From contig CAIKID010000123.1 in assembly GCA_903827345.1 (NCBI GenBank), forward strand, positions 1 to 15,637: a stretch of DNA of 15,637 nucleotides, in the 5' to 3' direction. The stretch comes from an uncultured Actinomycetes bacterium. GTDB lineage: Bacteria > Actinomycetota > Actinomycetes > Nanopelagicales > Nanopelagicaceae. The position numbers and the translations under genes are program-made. Below the pieces are notes generated by a model that was given only the letters and a program-made list of their open reading frames with translations, had not been told where the DNA came from and did no database searches. This document shows positions 1 through 7,075 of the stretch, in pieces; the first letter of the stretch is position 1, and every line of letters begins with the position of its first letter.

Positions 1-494
1 GCGGCCAGCTCTTGCAACGCTGTCTTTCCATCAATCCCAGCACCTTGGGCATTGGCAGATTCGATTAGAGGGCTAAACCACTCTAAAACTTTCTGGGTTG
101 TACTGATCAATCCATGTTCTAAATAGATGGCACCAACTAGCGCTTCTAGAGAATCGGCGAGGATGGAATTTTTATCGCGACCGCCAGAACTCTCTTCACC
201 CTTACCTATTCGAACATAAGTTCCAAGCGAGAGTTGCCGCGCGATAACTGCTAAGGCTTTTGTATTTACAACGCCAGATCGCAATGGCGATAGGCGACTT
301 TCGTCGAGATTCGGAAATTTCTGGTAAAGCTCTTGGGTGATGATTAATCCAAGGACGCTATCTCCCAAGAATTCCAAACGTTCATTCGTTGGAATACCGC
401 CCGATTCATATGCGAATGAGCGGTGGGTTAATGCGAGTTCGAGCAGGTCGGCTGATACCGAAATGCCGAGGCTTTCGGTGAGACCGGCGGACAG
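1..494 (-). CDS. rnc: Ribonuclease III, 3' end outside window
   Basis: This enzyme cleaves double-stranded RNA and acts in rRNA maturation and mRNA turnover in the cytoplasm. About 164 residues are visible, covering the nuclease domain. Counting from the proposed start, the signature ERLEFLGDSVL lies at residues 38-48, preceded by LTHRSFAYE. A later DSLEALVGAIYLEHG segment carries the second set of metal-binding acidic residues. The C-terminal double-stranded RNA-binding domain lies beyond base 1. The gene follows rpmF immediately, as in many actinobacteria. The start is unusual: the frame contains no ATG, GTG or TTG between the rpmF coding region and the conserved HRSFAY motif. The best candidate is CTG at 494-492, one base after the rpmF stop and 6 nt after a GAGG. 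Identity is certain; the exact start is an inference. Confidence 0.95.
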   Translation of the reverse strand, partial: MSAGLTESLGISVSADLLELALTHRSFAYESGGIPTNERLEFLGDSVLGLIITQELYQKFPNLDESRLSPLRSGVVNTKALAVIARQLSLGTYVRIGKGEESSGGRDKNSILADSLEALVGAIYLEHGLISTTQKVLEWFSPLIESANAQGAGIDGKTALQELA

Positions 495-504
495 ATCAGA
501 CCTC
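492..504 (-). promoter_or_regulatory. Shine-Dalgarno and proposed CTG start of rnc
   Basis: On the minus strand GAGG (504-501) is followed by six bases and then CTG (494-492), in the frame of RNase III. The rpmF stop TGA (498-496) lies inside the spacer, so ribosomes finishing rpmF could re-initiate here. No conventional start codon exists in this frame nearby. A sequencing error that hides a normal start is the alternative. Confidence 0.4.
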
Positions 505-669
505 GATAACCTGACGGCGGTTATAAGTACCGCAAGTTGGGCATGCTGTGTGCTGCAATTTTGGCTGTTGGCATTGACCGCAGAGTGATGTTGCGGCAGG
601 AGTTGTCTTCCAGGCGCTACGACGTGAGCGAGTGCGCGAGCGCGACATCTTTCGCTTTGGGACTGGCAT
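496..669 (-). CDS. rpmF: 50S ribosomal protein bL32, zinc-binding form
   Basis: This is a 57-residue structural protein of the large ribosomal subunit. It opens with the characteristic MPVPKRKMSRSRTRSRR, and two CxxC pairs (Cys30/Cys33 and Cys43/Cys46, as CGQC and CPTCG) form the zinc ribbon, so this is the C+ paralogue type. The ATG at 669-667 is preceded by GAAGGAG with about 6 nt spacing, a strong ribosome binding site. It lies between the DUF177 gene and rnc, the usual place in bacteria, where the DUF177 (YceD) partner is linked to 23S rRNA and L32 supply. The 124-nt gap upstream suggests it may have its own promoter or processing site. Confidence 0.97.
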   Translation of the reverse strand: MPVPKRKMSRSRTRSRRSAWKTTPAATSLCGQCQQPKLQHTACPTCGTYNRRQVIEV

Positions 670-706
670 GGTTTGCTCCTTCTAAATCGAAAAGTTAATC
701 GTTCAA

Positions 707-712
707 ATTGTA
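707..712 (-). promoter_or_regulatory. Possible -10 element for rpmF
   Basis: The minus strand reads TACAAT, one mismatch from the TATAAT consensus, about 38 nt upstream of the rpmF ATG. No convincing -35 hexamer lies 16-18 nt upstream; that stretch is a GC-rich hairpin. It is a weak call based on the -10 match and on the unusual gap before rpmF. Confidence 0.25.
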
Positions 713-713
713 A

Positions 714-815
714 TTAGCGGCGACCGCTAGGCGGTTGCTTCCCTAAGAGGAAAAGTATCCCCCATAGGCCCAAAATAGTAAAAACGAGAGAAATCAGGAG
801 TTGGGGCCTTTCCAA
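714..815 (-). CDS. Possible 33-residue membrane microprotein
   Basis: A minus-strand frame runs from TTG (815-813), inside the end of the DUF177 gene, to TAA (716-714). It encodes a strongly hydrophobic stretch of about 20 residues (LLISLVFTILGLWGILFLLG) followed by a basic tail, GKQPPSGRR. That is the shape of a single transmembrane helix with a positive cytoplasmic end. The start is uncertain: TTG has no clear ribosome binding site, and a CTG at 798-796 overlaps the DUF177 stop. I recognise no family. It could be a chance frame in the rpmF leader; the main support is that it fills a gap that is otherwise odd in this compact locus. Confidence 0.2.
   Translation of the reverse strand: MERPQLLISLVFTILGLWGILFLLGKQPPSGRR
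720..738 (-). other. GC-rich RNA hairpin upstream of rpmF
   Basis: The minus strand can fold GCAACCGC with GCGGTCGC around a CTA loop: eight pairs with one A-C mismatch. No U-tract follows, so it is unlikely to be an intrinsic terminator. It may be an mRNA processing or stability element between the DUF177 gene and rpmF. It also overlaps the last codons of the possible microprotein at 714-815. Confidence 0.35.
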
Positions 816-1354
816 TCGGTGAGGCCGGCCCAACGGATATCCGCCTCCGCGTGGGCGTGGTCTTCAGGCAGTTCAGCCCACTTCACGCCACAGGTAGGGC
901 AGAGCCCCTCACAATCCTCGCTGCAGAGCGGGTTTACAGGCAGGTTCAGAACTAGGGCGTCGCGAATGGATCCATCGAGATTAATCAGGTCCCCCTCCAT
1001 TTCGAGGAGTTCATCCTCGTCGTCGACATCTACCTCTTTGGACTTCGGCTTCTGCCGGTAATCCACCTCATAGAGAAAGAGTTCTTGAAAGGTTTCATCA
1101 ATGTCGAAGGTGACGGGGTCGAGACAGCGAGTGCATTCGCCAATGGCTTCACTCGATACAGAGCCCGTTGCTAATACACCTTGCTCGACCGCCTCTAGGC
1201 GCAGATCCAGATAGATGGCTCCATCTCCGGGAACCATCAAGAGCGGAATACCGATCGGCTCGTGCTCGTCGTAGGTGAGTTCATATTCGCGCATCTCGCC
1301 AGCGCGTCGTGGCAGATCGTGGCAGCTAAAGAGAAATGGATTCTTGATGGTCAT
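794..1354 (-). CDS. DUF177 (YceD-like) protein, zinc-ribbon type
   Basis: This 186-residue protein belongs to the DUF177/YceD family, which is nearly always next to rpmF and is linked to 23S rRNA accumulation and large-subunit assembly. The N-terminus (FSCHDLPRRAGEMREYE, residues 9-25) matches the actinobacterial form and supports the ATG at 1354. Cysteines 74 and 77 (CTRC) and 144, 148, 152 and 155 (CSEDCEGLCPTCG) are typical of the family and probably bind metal. A very acidic linker (VDVDDEDELLEMEGD, about 108-122) separates the two cysteine groups. The gene starts 6 nt after the SepIVA-like gene ends, so it should share its transcript. The molecular function remains poorly defined in the family. 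Confidence 0.9.
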   Translation of the reverse strand: MTIKNPFLFSCHDLPRRAGEMREYELTYDEHEPIGIPLLMVPGDGAIYLDLRLEAVEQGVLATGSVSSEAIGECTRCLDPVTFDIDETFQELFLYEVDYRQKPKSKEVDVDDEDELLEMEGDLINLDGSIRDALVLNLPVNPLCSEDCEGLCPTCGVKWAELPEDHAHAEADIRWAGLTDWKGPNS

Positions 1355-1360
1355 TGCAAA

Positions 1361-1837
1361 TTACTCAGTGAAATCAGAGAGGGTGTGTTTGTCTTCGAAA
1401 CCTTGTAGTTTTTCACGGCCACGGTGTACAACATCGAGGGTCTTATTCAGAATTACCTCAAGTGTTGCCAAACGGGAATCGATATATGCCTCTATCTCTT
1501 CTCGTTCAACTCGTGCATCTTCCTCCACAACCGCCAGAATCCGCTTTGCCTCTGCATGCGCAGCAGAAACAATCTCGGTCTGCTCTATCATTCGAGAAAC
1601 CTCTTCGCGACCATGTGCGATCAATGCATCTGCACTGGCACGCGCCTCTTCGAGAATCTGCTCTCGAGTTTCAATAATCTGTTGCGCTAACTCGAAATCT
1701 TGCGGAAAGGAGTTGCGAGCTCCGTCGAGGAGTTCGAGGAGTTCGCCGCGATGTACAACACAACTAGCAGAGAGAGGAACCCCGCGAGCGTCCTCGACGA
1801 GCGATATAGCACTTTGAACGCGATCGACAACTTCCAT
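1361..1837 (-). CDS. SepIVA/DivIVA-like coiled-coil cell-division protein
   Basis: This 158-residue protein has a short conserved head (residues 1-40, with EDARGVPLSASCVVHRGELLE starting near 15) followed by a long charged coiled coil rich in Glu, Ala, Arg and Ile (about 45-145). There is no signal peptide or membrane segment. Its place between the DUF177 gene and coaD matches the actinobacterial gene often annotated as cell division initiation protein; the mycobacterial counterpart next to the DUF177 gene, Rv2927c/SepIVA, acts in division and polar envelope synthesis. Its ATG (1837-1835) shares one base with the coaD stop (TAATG), implying coupled translation. Family placement rests on context and the head sequence; a specific role here is inferred. 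Confidence 0.8.
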   Translation of the reverse strand: MEVVDRVQSAISLVEDARGVPLSASCVVHRGELLELLDGARNSFPQDFELAQQIIETREQILEEARASADALIAHGREEVSRMIEQTEIVSAAHAEAKRILAVVEEDARVEREEIEAYIDSRLATLEVILNKTLDVVHRGREKLQGFEDKHTLSDFTE

Positions 1838-2328
1838 TAGTTACCCCCATGTACGAGTGCAAGCCGAGCTTTGAGCTTCTCTAATAGAGTCGCTGGAATG
1901 TAATTTGAGACATCACCGTTGTAACTGGCAATCTCTTTGACGAGAGAAGACGATAAGAACGAGTGGGCTGGTGCAGTAGACATAAAGAGCGTCTCTATCC
2001 CCTTGAGTTGCAAGTTAATCTGAGACATTTGGAGCTCATAATCGAAATCGGTGATCGCCCGCAGCCCTTTGACGATTACTCCAATATTGTTCTCTTCGCA
2101 GTAGTCCACAAGCAGCCCTGACCAAGAATCCACACGGACATTGGGAAATTTAGCCGTCACCTCTGTGATCATTTCAATGCGCTCAGGAACTGTGAATAGA
2201 GTGCTCTTGGTCTTGTTAACCAGCACCGCTACAACGACCTCATCGAACATCTTGCTCGCCCTCTCGATGATATCGAGGTGCCCAAAGGTGATGGGATCAA
2301 AGGATCCGGGGCAGACGACGCGTTTCAC
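1837..2328 (-). CDS. coaD: Phosphopantetheine adenylyltransferase
   Basis: CoaD transfers AMP from ATP to 4'-phosphopantetheine, giving dephospho-CoA, the penultimate step of coenzyme A synthesis in the cytoplasm. The 163-residue length is standard. Visible motifs are the nucleotide-binding SFDPITFGH (9-17, His17 catalytic), KGLR (87-90), ITDFDYELQM (92-101) and SSSLVKEIA (126-134). It starts with GTG at 2328 and overlaps the rsmD stop as GTGA, so its translation is probably coupled to rsmD. The rsmD-coaD pair is widely conserved in bacteria. Nothing is unusual in the sequence. Confidence 0.97.
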   Translation of the reverse strand: MKRVVCPGSFDPITFGHLDIIERASKMFDEVVVAVLVNKTKSTLFTVPERIEMITEVTAKFPNVRVDSWSGLLVDYCEENNIGVIVKGLRAITDFDYELQMSQINLQLKGIETLFMSTAPAHSFLSSSLVKEIASYNGDVSNYIPATLLEKLKARLALVHGGN

Positions 2329-2912
2329 GGCAAAACGCTAGCAGAGTAGCCCCCGTAGTAGATACTTCCCTGCCCATATGAGCGCACCTTGATCACTTCC
2401 ATTCCAGCTGGCCACACGAATGGAGAGCCCTTACTGACTCGCTCAATCGCGATAATCCCTCGCGGCTGCAGTAGGCCACCTTTAACGATGTTCTGCAGCA
2501 TCTCTTCGACCACCTGATTTGAGAGTTCATATGGTGGATCCATAAAGATAATGTCGTACTGACCTTTTTCGGTGGCGTGATCTGATTCTAAGAACCGCTC
2601 GGCTCTGGTATGAAAGACACGGTAAGCACCAGCCGGTGATTTAACAAGTTGAAAGTTAGAGATTGCAATATTCCCCATATCGCCATCAGATTCCACGGCA
2701 TGGACGACTGCGGCGCCACGCGAAAACGCTTCAACGCCAACGGCTCCACTTCCGGCAAAGAGGTCAAGAAAGTGCAGACCTGTGAGCGATGAAAATTCAG
2801 AGTCAAGAGATGAAAAGAGCCCCTCACGAGCGCGATCCGAAGTCGGTCTGGTGCGATCTCCAGGTGGCGAAAGCAGGGTCTTTCCTTTGGCGCTACCAGC
2901 AATAATTCTCAT
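2325..2912 (-). CDS. rsmD: 16S rRNA (guanine-966-N2)-methyltransferase
   Basis: RsmD methylates G966 of 16S rRNA in the assembled small subunit, using S-adenosylmethionine. The 195-residue protein starts with MRIIAGSAKGK, typical of the family, followed by RPTSDRARE (22-30). The SAM-binding loop is DLFAGSGAVG (50-59) and the catalytic motif is DPPY (125-128). It begins 2 nt after the recG stop and overlaps coaD by 4 nt, so recG, rsmD and coaD form one transcription and translation unit. Length and motifs are complete. Confidence 0.95.
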   Translation of the reverse strand: MRIIAGSAKGKTLLSPPGDRTRPTSDRAREGLFSSLDSEFSSLTGLHFLDLFAGSGAVGVEAFSRGAAVVHAVESDGDMGNIAISNFQLVKSPAGAYRVFHTRAERFLESDHATEKGQYDIIFMDPPYELSNQVVEEMLQNIVKGGLLQPRGIIAIERVSKGSPFVWPAGMEVIKVRSYGQGSIYYGGYSASVLP

Positions 2913-2914
2913 GA

Positions 2915-5110
2915 CTATCCCTTATCCACAAATGAACTCGCCTCGTCGGCACGAAGTGCAGCGACGGCCGCAGCCAACTCAGGAGTTCGAGAGAGCGTCG
3001 GATCTTCTTCGACAAGTTTACTTCCAACTAGACGCGCCTTCTCAATCAAAGGTTCATCGCGTAGAACTTTGAGAAGTCGGAGATGAGAGCGAACCCCTGA
3101 CTGCGCCTTACCTAGAACATCTCCCTCGCTGCGTTGATCCAAGTCAATCCGCGAAAGTTCAAATCCATCAAGGGTGCCGGCCACTGCGTTTAATCTCACC
3201 ATCGCATCGGAATCCTCGGCGGCCGATGACACGATGAGACACAAGCCGGCATTACCACCACGACCTATTCGCCCACGCAACTGATGCAACTGTGAAACTC
3301 CAAAGCGATCGCCATCCATAATCACCATCATTGATGCATTGGGTACATCAACGCCAACCTCAATCACTGTCGTTGCAACCAAGACATCGATCTTGCCTTC
3401 GGAAAATGCCTGCATAGTTGCATCTTTCAACTCGGAACTCTGTCGTCCATGTAGTGGAGCCACTCGCAGCCCTTTGAGGGCGCCTAAGGCCAGCGCTGGA
3501 GCTAGATCCTCAACCGAGGTCAACGGAATCTTCGCCTCTTTTTCGCCATCCATAATCTTGGCAATGGCGCGATCAAGGTCGGTCATACCTTCCGGTTCAA
3601 TTTCACTCGCGCTAATGCGCGGTGCCACGATGTAGGCCTGATGTCCCTTGGCTACCTCTTCGCGAATCCGTTCCCAGGCGCGATCGAGATATTTGGGTTT
3701 CTCCAAAACGGGAATTACATGTGTCGCAATCGGGATACGTCCAGAGGGCAATTGACGGAGCGTAGATATTTCCAAATCACCGAAGATTGTCATTGCCACA
3801 GTTCGAGGAATAGGCGTTGCAGTCATCACTAGGACGTGCGGAGGCACCTTGGCCTTGGTGCGGAGGGCATCGCGTTGTTCTACCCCGAAGCGGTGCTGCT
3901 CATCAACGATCACTAAACCAAGGTCGTGAAATACAACTCCTTCACTCAAGAGCGCGTGCGTACCAATGACAATTCCTGCATCGCCCGATGCGATCATGGC
4001 ATTTGCATCTCGTTTCTGCGCTGCGCTCATTGAACCGGTGAGGAGAACTACCTGGGTTCCTGCGCTATCACCACCGAGAGTTCCGGCCTCTGCTAGCGGA
4101 CCCAACAGTTTTGTTATCGTCTTGAAATGCTGTTGCGCGAGTACCTCCGTTGGGGCTAAGAAAGCCGCCTGTCCAGCGGAATCCACAACAGAGAGGGCGG
4201 CGCGAAGTGCAACGACTGTCTTACCTGATCCAACTTCACCTTGCAGTAGCCGATGCATGGGGTGTGTCTGCGCCATATCGGATTCGATCTCTGCCGACAC
4301 CGCCAATTGACCATCTGTAAATGTAAAGGGCAGGAGCTCTGCAAATTTAGAGACTAAACCGCCACTTTTAATTGTCCGCGAGATCGCCGGCATCGATCGG
4401 TATTCGACTCGACGCTGAGCAAGAAGCAGTTGCAAGAGCAGGGCTTCGTCGAAGGTCAATCGTTGGCGCGCGAGCGCAGAACTTTCCAGCGTTGTGGGTG
4501 CATGAATCTCGCGCAGGGACTCTGTGATACTTGGATATCCCAGATCGACGCGAAGTTTCTCGGGGAGATAATCGGGAACCTCTTCTAAGCCATCGAGAAC
4601 GATCTCAACGCATTGTGTGATCTTCCACGAAGGAAATTTGGCAGCTGATGGATAGACAGAGAGAAACTTTCCCGCAAACCCCGAGACCGCTTCGTCAACA
4701 TCATCACCATCTGGAATCAGTTGGTAGTCGGGATGGGAGAGTTGGCGTTTTCCGTTAAATAGCCCGACCTTGCCAGCGAACATTCCGGTCCGGCCAGCAC
4801 GCAATTCTTTCTCGCGCCACGGCTGATTAAAGAATGTGAGATATAACTTTGCCGAGCCATCAGTCACTACAACTTCGAGGATCGTCCTTCCACTTGCCCG
4901 ACGCAGGTGCGCCGAGGCGATCTCAGCGAGGACGGTGGCCTCCTCCCCTTCGGCTAACTCCGAGATATTGCTGAGCTCACCACGCATGACATAACGCCGC
5001 GGGTAATGCCGTAAGAGGTCTCCGACCGTCTCCATGCCAAAAGCCTTGGTCAACGCTGTGGCAGTTCTATCCCCTAATTCCTTCTTAAGTGGGGTTTCGA
5101 GGGTGGACAT
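2915..5110 (-). CDS. recG: ATP-dependent DNA helicase RecG
   Basis: RecG is a branch-migration helicase that remodels stalled replication forks and recombination intermediates. The 731-residue protein has the N-terminal wedge/OB region (about 45-140) and two helicase lobes. Motifs seen are Walker A GEVGSGKT (291-298), TPTEVLAQQH-like Ia (from about 319), DEQH box (403-406) with HRFG, TAT (430-432), TTVIEVGVDVPNA (581-593) and QLRGRIGRGG (611-620). A segment of about 45 residues (about 500-545) between VAPRI and LHGR is longer than in E. coli RecG; similar enlargements occur in actinobacterial RecG. It is the first gene of the leftward block, diverging from rpmB across 115 nt. The gene for a DAK-domain phosphatase that often sits upstream of recG in this phylum is absent. 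Confidence 0.97.
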   Translation of the reverse strand: MSTLETPLKKELGDRTATALTKAFGMETVGDLLRHYPRRYVMRGELSNISELAEGEEATVLAEIASAHLRRASGRTILEVVVTDGSAKLYLTFFNQPWREKELRAGRTGMFAGKVGLFNGKRQLSHPDYQLIPDGDDVDEAVSGFAGKFLSVYPSAAKFPSWKITQCVEIVLDGLEEVPDYLPEKLRVDLGYPSITESLREIHAPTTLESSALARQRLTFDEALLLQLLLAQRRVEYRSMPAISRTIKSGGLVSKFAELLPFTFTDGQLAVSAEIESDMAQTHPMHRLLQGEVGSGKTVVALRAALSVVDSAGQAAFLAPTEVLAQQHFKTITKLLGPLAEAGTLGGDSAGTQVVLLTGSMSAAQKRDANAMIASGDAGIVIGTHALLSEGVVFHDLGLVIVDEQHRFGVEQRDALRTKAKVPPHVLVMTATPIPRTVAMTIFGDLEISTLRQLPSGRIPIATHVIPVLEKPKYLDRAWERIREEVAKGHQAYIVAPRISASEIEPEGMTDLDRAIAKIMDGEKEAKIPLTSVEDLAPALALGALKGLRVAPLHGRQSSELKDATMQAFSEGKIDVLVATTVIEVGVDVPNASMMVIMDGDRFGVSQLHQLRGRIGRGGNAGLCLIVSSAAEDSDAMVRLNAVAGTLDGFELSRIDLDQRSEGDVLGKAQSGVRSHLRLLKVLRDEPLIEKARLVGSKLVEEDPTLSRTPELAAAVAALRADEASSFVDKG

Positions 5111-5225
5111 GGCGCCATTCTGCCAAGTACAGAGGCTTGGATTCGCCTTTTAGGCTCGTGGGGCGGTAATCTTCCGACCTTAGCCGTACTGGAATTTCAC
5201 CGTACCTGAATTTAAAGGAGCCATC
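5111..5225 (+). promoter_or_regulatory. Divergent recG/rpmB control region
   Basis: This 115-nt gap separates two divergent genes and should hold both promoters. On the plus strand TAATCT (5167-5172) is a plausible -10 for rpmB, but no good -35 is seen. CCGTAC occurs twice (5184-5189 and 5200-5205), 10 bases apart, just upstream of the rpmB ribosome binding site AAAGGAG (about 5213-5219). The repeat could be an operator or chance. Confidence 0.35.
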
Positions 5226-5411
5226 GTGGCATCAAACTGCGACATCTGTGGCAAGGGCCCGAGCTTTGGCAATAACGTCTCGCACTCAATGCGTAAGACC
5301 CGCCGCCGCTGGAACCCAAATATCCAACGCGTGCGCACCCTGGTAGCAGGAGCAACCAAGCGTCAGAACGTTTGTTCTTCCTGCCTTAAGGCCGGAAAGG
5401 TAGTCCGCTAA
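5226..5411 (+). CDS. rpmB: 50S ribosomal protein bL28, zinc-binding form
   Basis: This is a 61-residue structural protein of the large subunit. It begins MASNCDICGKGPSFGNNVSH and contains RKTRRRWNPNIQ, both diagnostic of L28. CDIC (5-8) and CSSC (near the C-terminus) form the four-cysteine zinc site of the C+ type. The GTG start at 5226 is supported by AAAGGAG about 6 nt upstream and by the conserved N-terminus. It is probably cotranscribed with the phosphodiesterase gene 26 nt downstream; no terminator is seen between them. Confidence 0.97.
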   Translation: MASNCDICGKGPSFGNNVSHSMRKTRRRWNPNIQRVRTLVAGATKRQNVCSSCLKAGKVVR

Positions 5412-5437
5412 CCCTCCTCTTTCTTTAGAGTAGGTGC

Positions 5438-6130
5438 GTGGCCCCTTTTTCTAACCCTCTTATCTACGCCCATCGCGGGGCTTCCTTTGACCATCCGGAA
5501 ATGTCCCGAGAGGCATACCTAGCCGCGGTCGACCAAGGCGCCGATGGCTTCGAAACGGATCTGCGTTTAACTAAAGATGGTGTCATCGTCTGCTGGCATG
5601 ACGACGATATGAAACGCGTAGCCGACTGTGATCTCGCTATTGCAGATTCCACCCTCGCCGAGATTCGAGCCGCCTACCCAATCCTTACCCTTGAAGATCT
5701 CCTCCAGATCGCGCTGCAATTCAAAAAGGATCTAGCGCTCGAGACCAAGCACCCGGTCCCCACTCGCGGAGGGGTCGAGCGCGAACTTCTCAAAACACTT
5801 GCTCGTTACCAGAGCAGGATTGCAGAGGCCGGAATATCTGTTGCGATTATGTCCTTCTCGTGGTTTGCCATTGCACGATTACGCGGGTCGCACTGGAACA
5901 CCGTTTATTTAATTCCATTTCGATGGGTTGCCCTATTTAATTTAGGTCGTTCCATCGGACCCTCCGTCGATACGCTCCCGGCATTACATAGAGCAAAGAT
6001 GGGTCAGCGCAAGATTTTTGCGTGGACCGCAAATAGTGCAGAAGAAATTCTGCTCTGCAAAAAACATGGAGCAAGTGTGATGATGACCGATCGCCCCGGC
6101 TTTGCACGAACTATTCTGGAAAGTGCGTAA
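5438..6130 (+). CDS. Cytoplasmic glycerophosphodiester phosphodiesterase
   Basis: This family hydrolyses glycerophosphodiesters, products of phospholipid turnover, to glycerol-3-phosphate and an alcohol. The 230-residue TIM-barrel protein shows the GDPD signature: AHRG (11-14, His12 and Arg13), FETDLR (38-43, metal ligands Glu39 and Asp41), WHDD (53-56, His54 the second catalytic His), LTLEDLL (83-89) and LALETK (99-104). The C-terminal FAWTANSAEEI is also typical. No signal peptide is present, so it should act in the cytoplasm. GTG at 5438 is the chosen start, since the catalytic AHRG follows after ten residues. It follows rpmB and overlaps thiL tail to tail by 20 nt. The product could feed the glycerophosphate pool used by gpsA and plsC farther along; that link is inference. 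Confidence 0.9.
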   Translation: MAPFSNPLIYAHRGASFDHPEMSREAYLAAVDQGADGFETDLRLTKDGVIVCWHDDDMKRVADCDLAIADSTLAEIRAAYPILTLEDLLQIALQFKKDLALETKHPVPTRGGVERELLKTLARYQSRIAEAGISVAIMSFSWFAIARLRGSHWNTVYLIPFRWVALFNLGRSIGPSVDTLPALHRAKMGQRKIFAWTANSAEEILLCKKHGASVMMTDRPGFARTILESA

Positions 6131-6980
6131 AGCCCTTATGAACTGCGGGTTCGCCGTTGATACGAACAACCTTACCTAATACCACCTTACCGATTTCAAT
6201 TGCCTGCCTTGGAAAGGGAAGATGCGGAGAAACTGTTGCCACAAAGACATGATCTTCCCCGCCAGCAAAATCGATTGCCTCATCAGTACGAATTTCTATA
6301 CCAACACCTGATGCGCGCGCGATATGGAGCAACTCTGATGCGAGCCCGTCGCTGACATCGCACATCGCCGATACCCCCGCCAAAGCAAAATCGCGAGCGG
6401 CAGCGTAATCAACCAAAGGTCTGCGGTGTGCCAGCGTTCTCTCGTCGCTTATCCCGGCTTTCAAAAGTTCTAACCCCGCTGCCGACTTTCCGGGCAGATC
6501 GTTGATAATCACTAGATCTCCTACACAGGCGCCACTGCGCAGAATTGGATCTTTCACAGTCCCATAAACGGCGATCGAAATAACCAAAGTGGCAGATGCA
6601 GTGAGATCGCCACCTACGACTCGAGCCCCGACCTTCTTTGCCTCATCGACGATACCGCGGGCCAGCTCTTGAATCTCTGGGACGCTAAATCCGGCGGGAA
6701 GAGCCGCCGCAACCAACAAATATTCGGGCTTTCCACCCATCGCATAAATATCGGCAAGGTTGGCGGCGGTGATCTTTGCACCGATCTCAAAGAGAGAGGA
6801 CCACTTTCGGTTGAAGTGAACACCCTCGACAGCAATATCAGTGGCCAGAGTAACCTTCCCTTTAGGTTGTGAAATAACTGCGGCATCATCGCCGATCCCA
6901 ACCAAAACTCTTTCGTCGGAAGAGCCGGCCGATTCGAAGATCGCCTGTACCGCGGCGATAAGTGAGGATTCGCTGGCCAT
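6111..6980 (-). CDS. thiL: Thiamine-monophosphate kinase, compact form
   Basis: ThiL phosphorylates thiamine monophosphate to thiamine diphosphate with ATP, the last step of cofactor synthesis. Motifs are in order: GIGDDAAV (28-35), LATDIAVEGVHF (45-56), ANLADIYAMGG (73-83), GGDLT (123-127), CDVSDGL (207-213) and GGED (240-243). At 289 residues it is shorter than usual (about 310-330). The shortening is visible between the strand GIEIRTDEAI (227-236) and GGED, where only three residues lie instead of the usual loop of roughly 20-25. ATG at 6980 follows a purine-rich GGGAAGAGAA. It diverges from the Lrp-like gene and converges with the phosphodiesterase gene. Catalytic motifs look intact. Confidence 0.95.
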   Translation of the reverse strand: MASESSLIAAVQAIFESAGSSDERVLVGIGDDAAVISQPKGKVTLATDIAVEGVHFNRKWSSLFEIGAKITAANLADIYAMGGKPEYLLVAAALPAGFSVPEIQELARGIVDEAKKVGARVVGGDLTASATLVISIAVYGTVKDPILRSGACVGDLVIINDLPGKSAAGLELLKAGISDERTLAHRRPLVDYAAARDFALAGVSAMCDVSDGLASELLHIARASGVGIEIRTDEAIDFAGGEDHVFVATVSPHLPFPRQAIEIGKVVLGKVVRINGEPAVHKGFTHFPE

Positions 6981-7075
6981 ATAAATTCTCTTCCCTTAAC
7001 CCTAGGTTCTGGGAGTAGCCTAGAGCCCGTGCGGGCAAGCCTCGCCAGTAACTACGATAAGTTTAAGGAGTCAAC
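6981..7075. promoter_or_regulatory. Divergent thiL/Lrp-like control region
   Basis: This 95-nt gap must carry promoters for both divergent genes. TACGAT (7053-7058) is a possible -10 for the rightward gene without a clear -35. AAGGAG (7065-7070) is a strong ribosome binding site 5 nt before the ATG at 7076. No thiamine riboswitch elements are seen before thiL. Confidence 0.35.

Noticed and set aside
1..494. Frameshift or pseudogene status of rnc
   Set aside because: The visible frame is intact through the catalytic signature; only the start codon is unusual.
337..588. Plus-strand reading frame opposite rnc and rpmF
   Set aside because: It is antisense to two clearly recognised genes and encodes no recognisable protein.
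1275..1817. Plus-strand 180-codon frame rich in Ser and Arg
   Set aside because: It lies opposite the SepIVA-like gene; the Ser/Arg-rich composition is what antisense reading of a Glu-rich coiled coil gives.
7025..7036. GCCC/GGGC hairpin between thiL and the Lrp-like gene
   Set aside because: Only four base pairs, no U-tract, and the neighbouring genes diverge, so a terminator makes no sense here.
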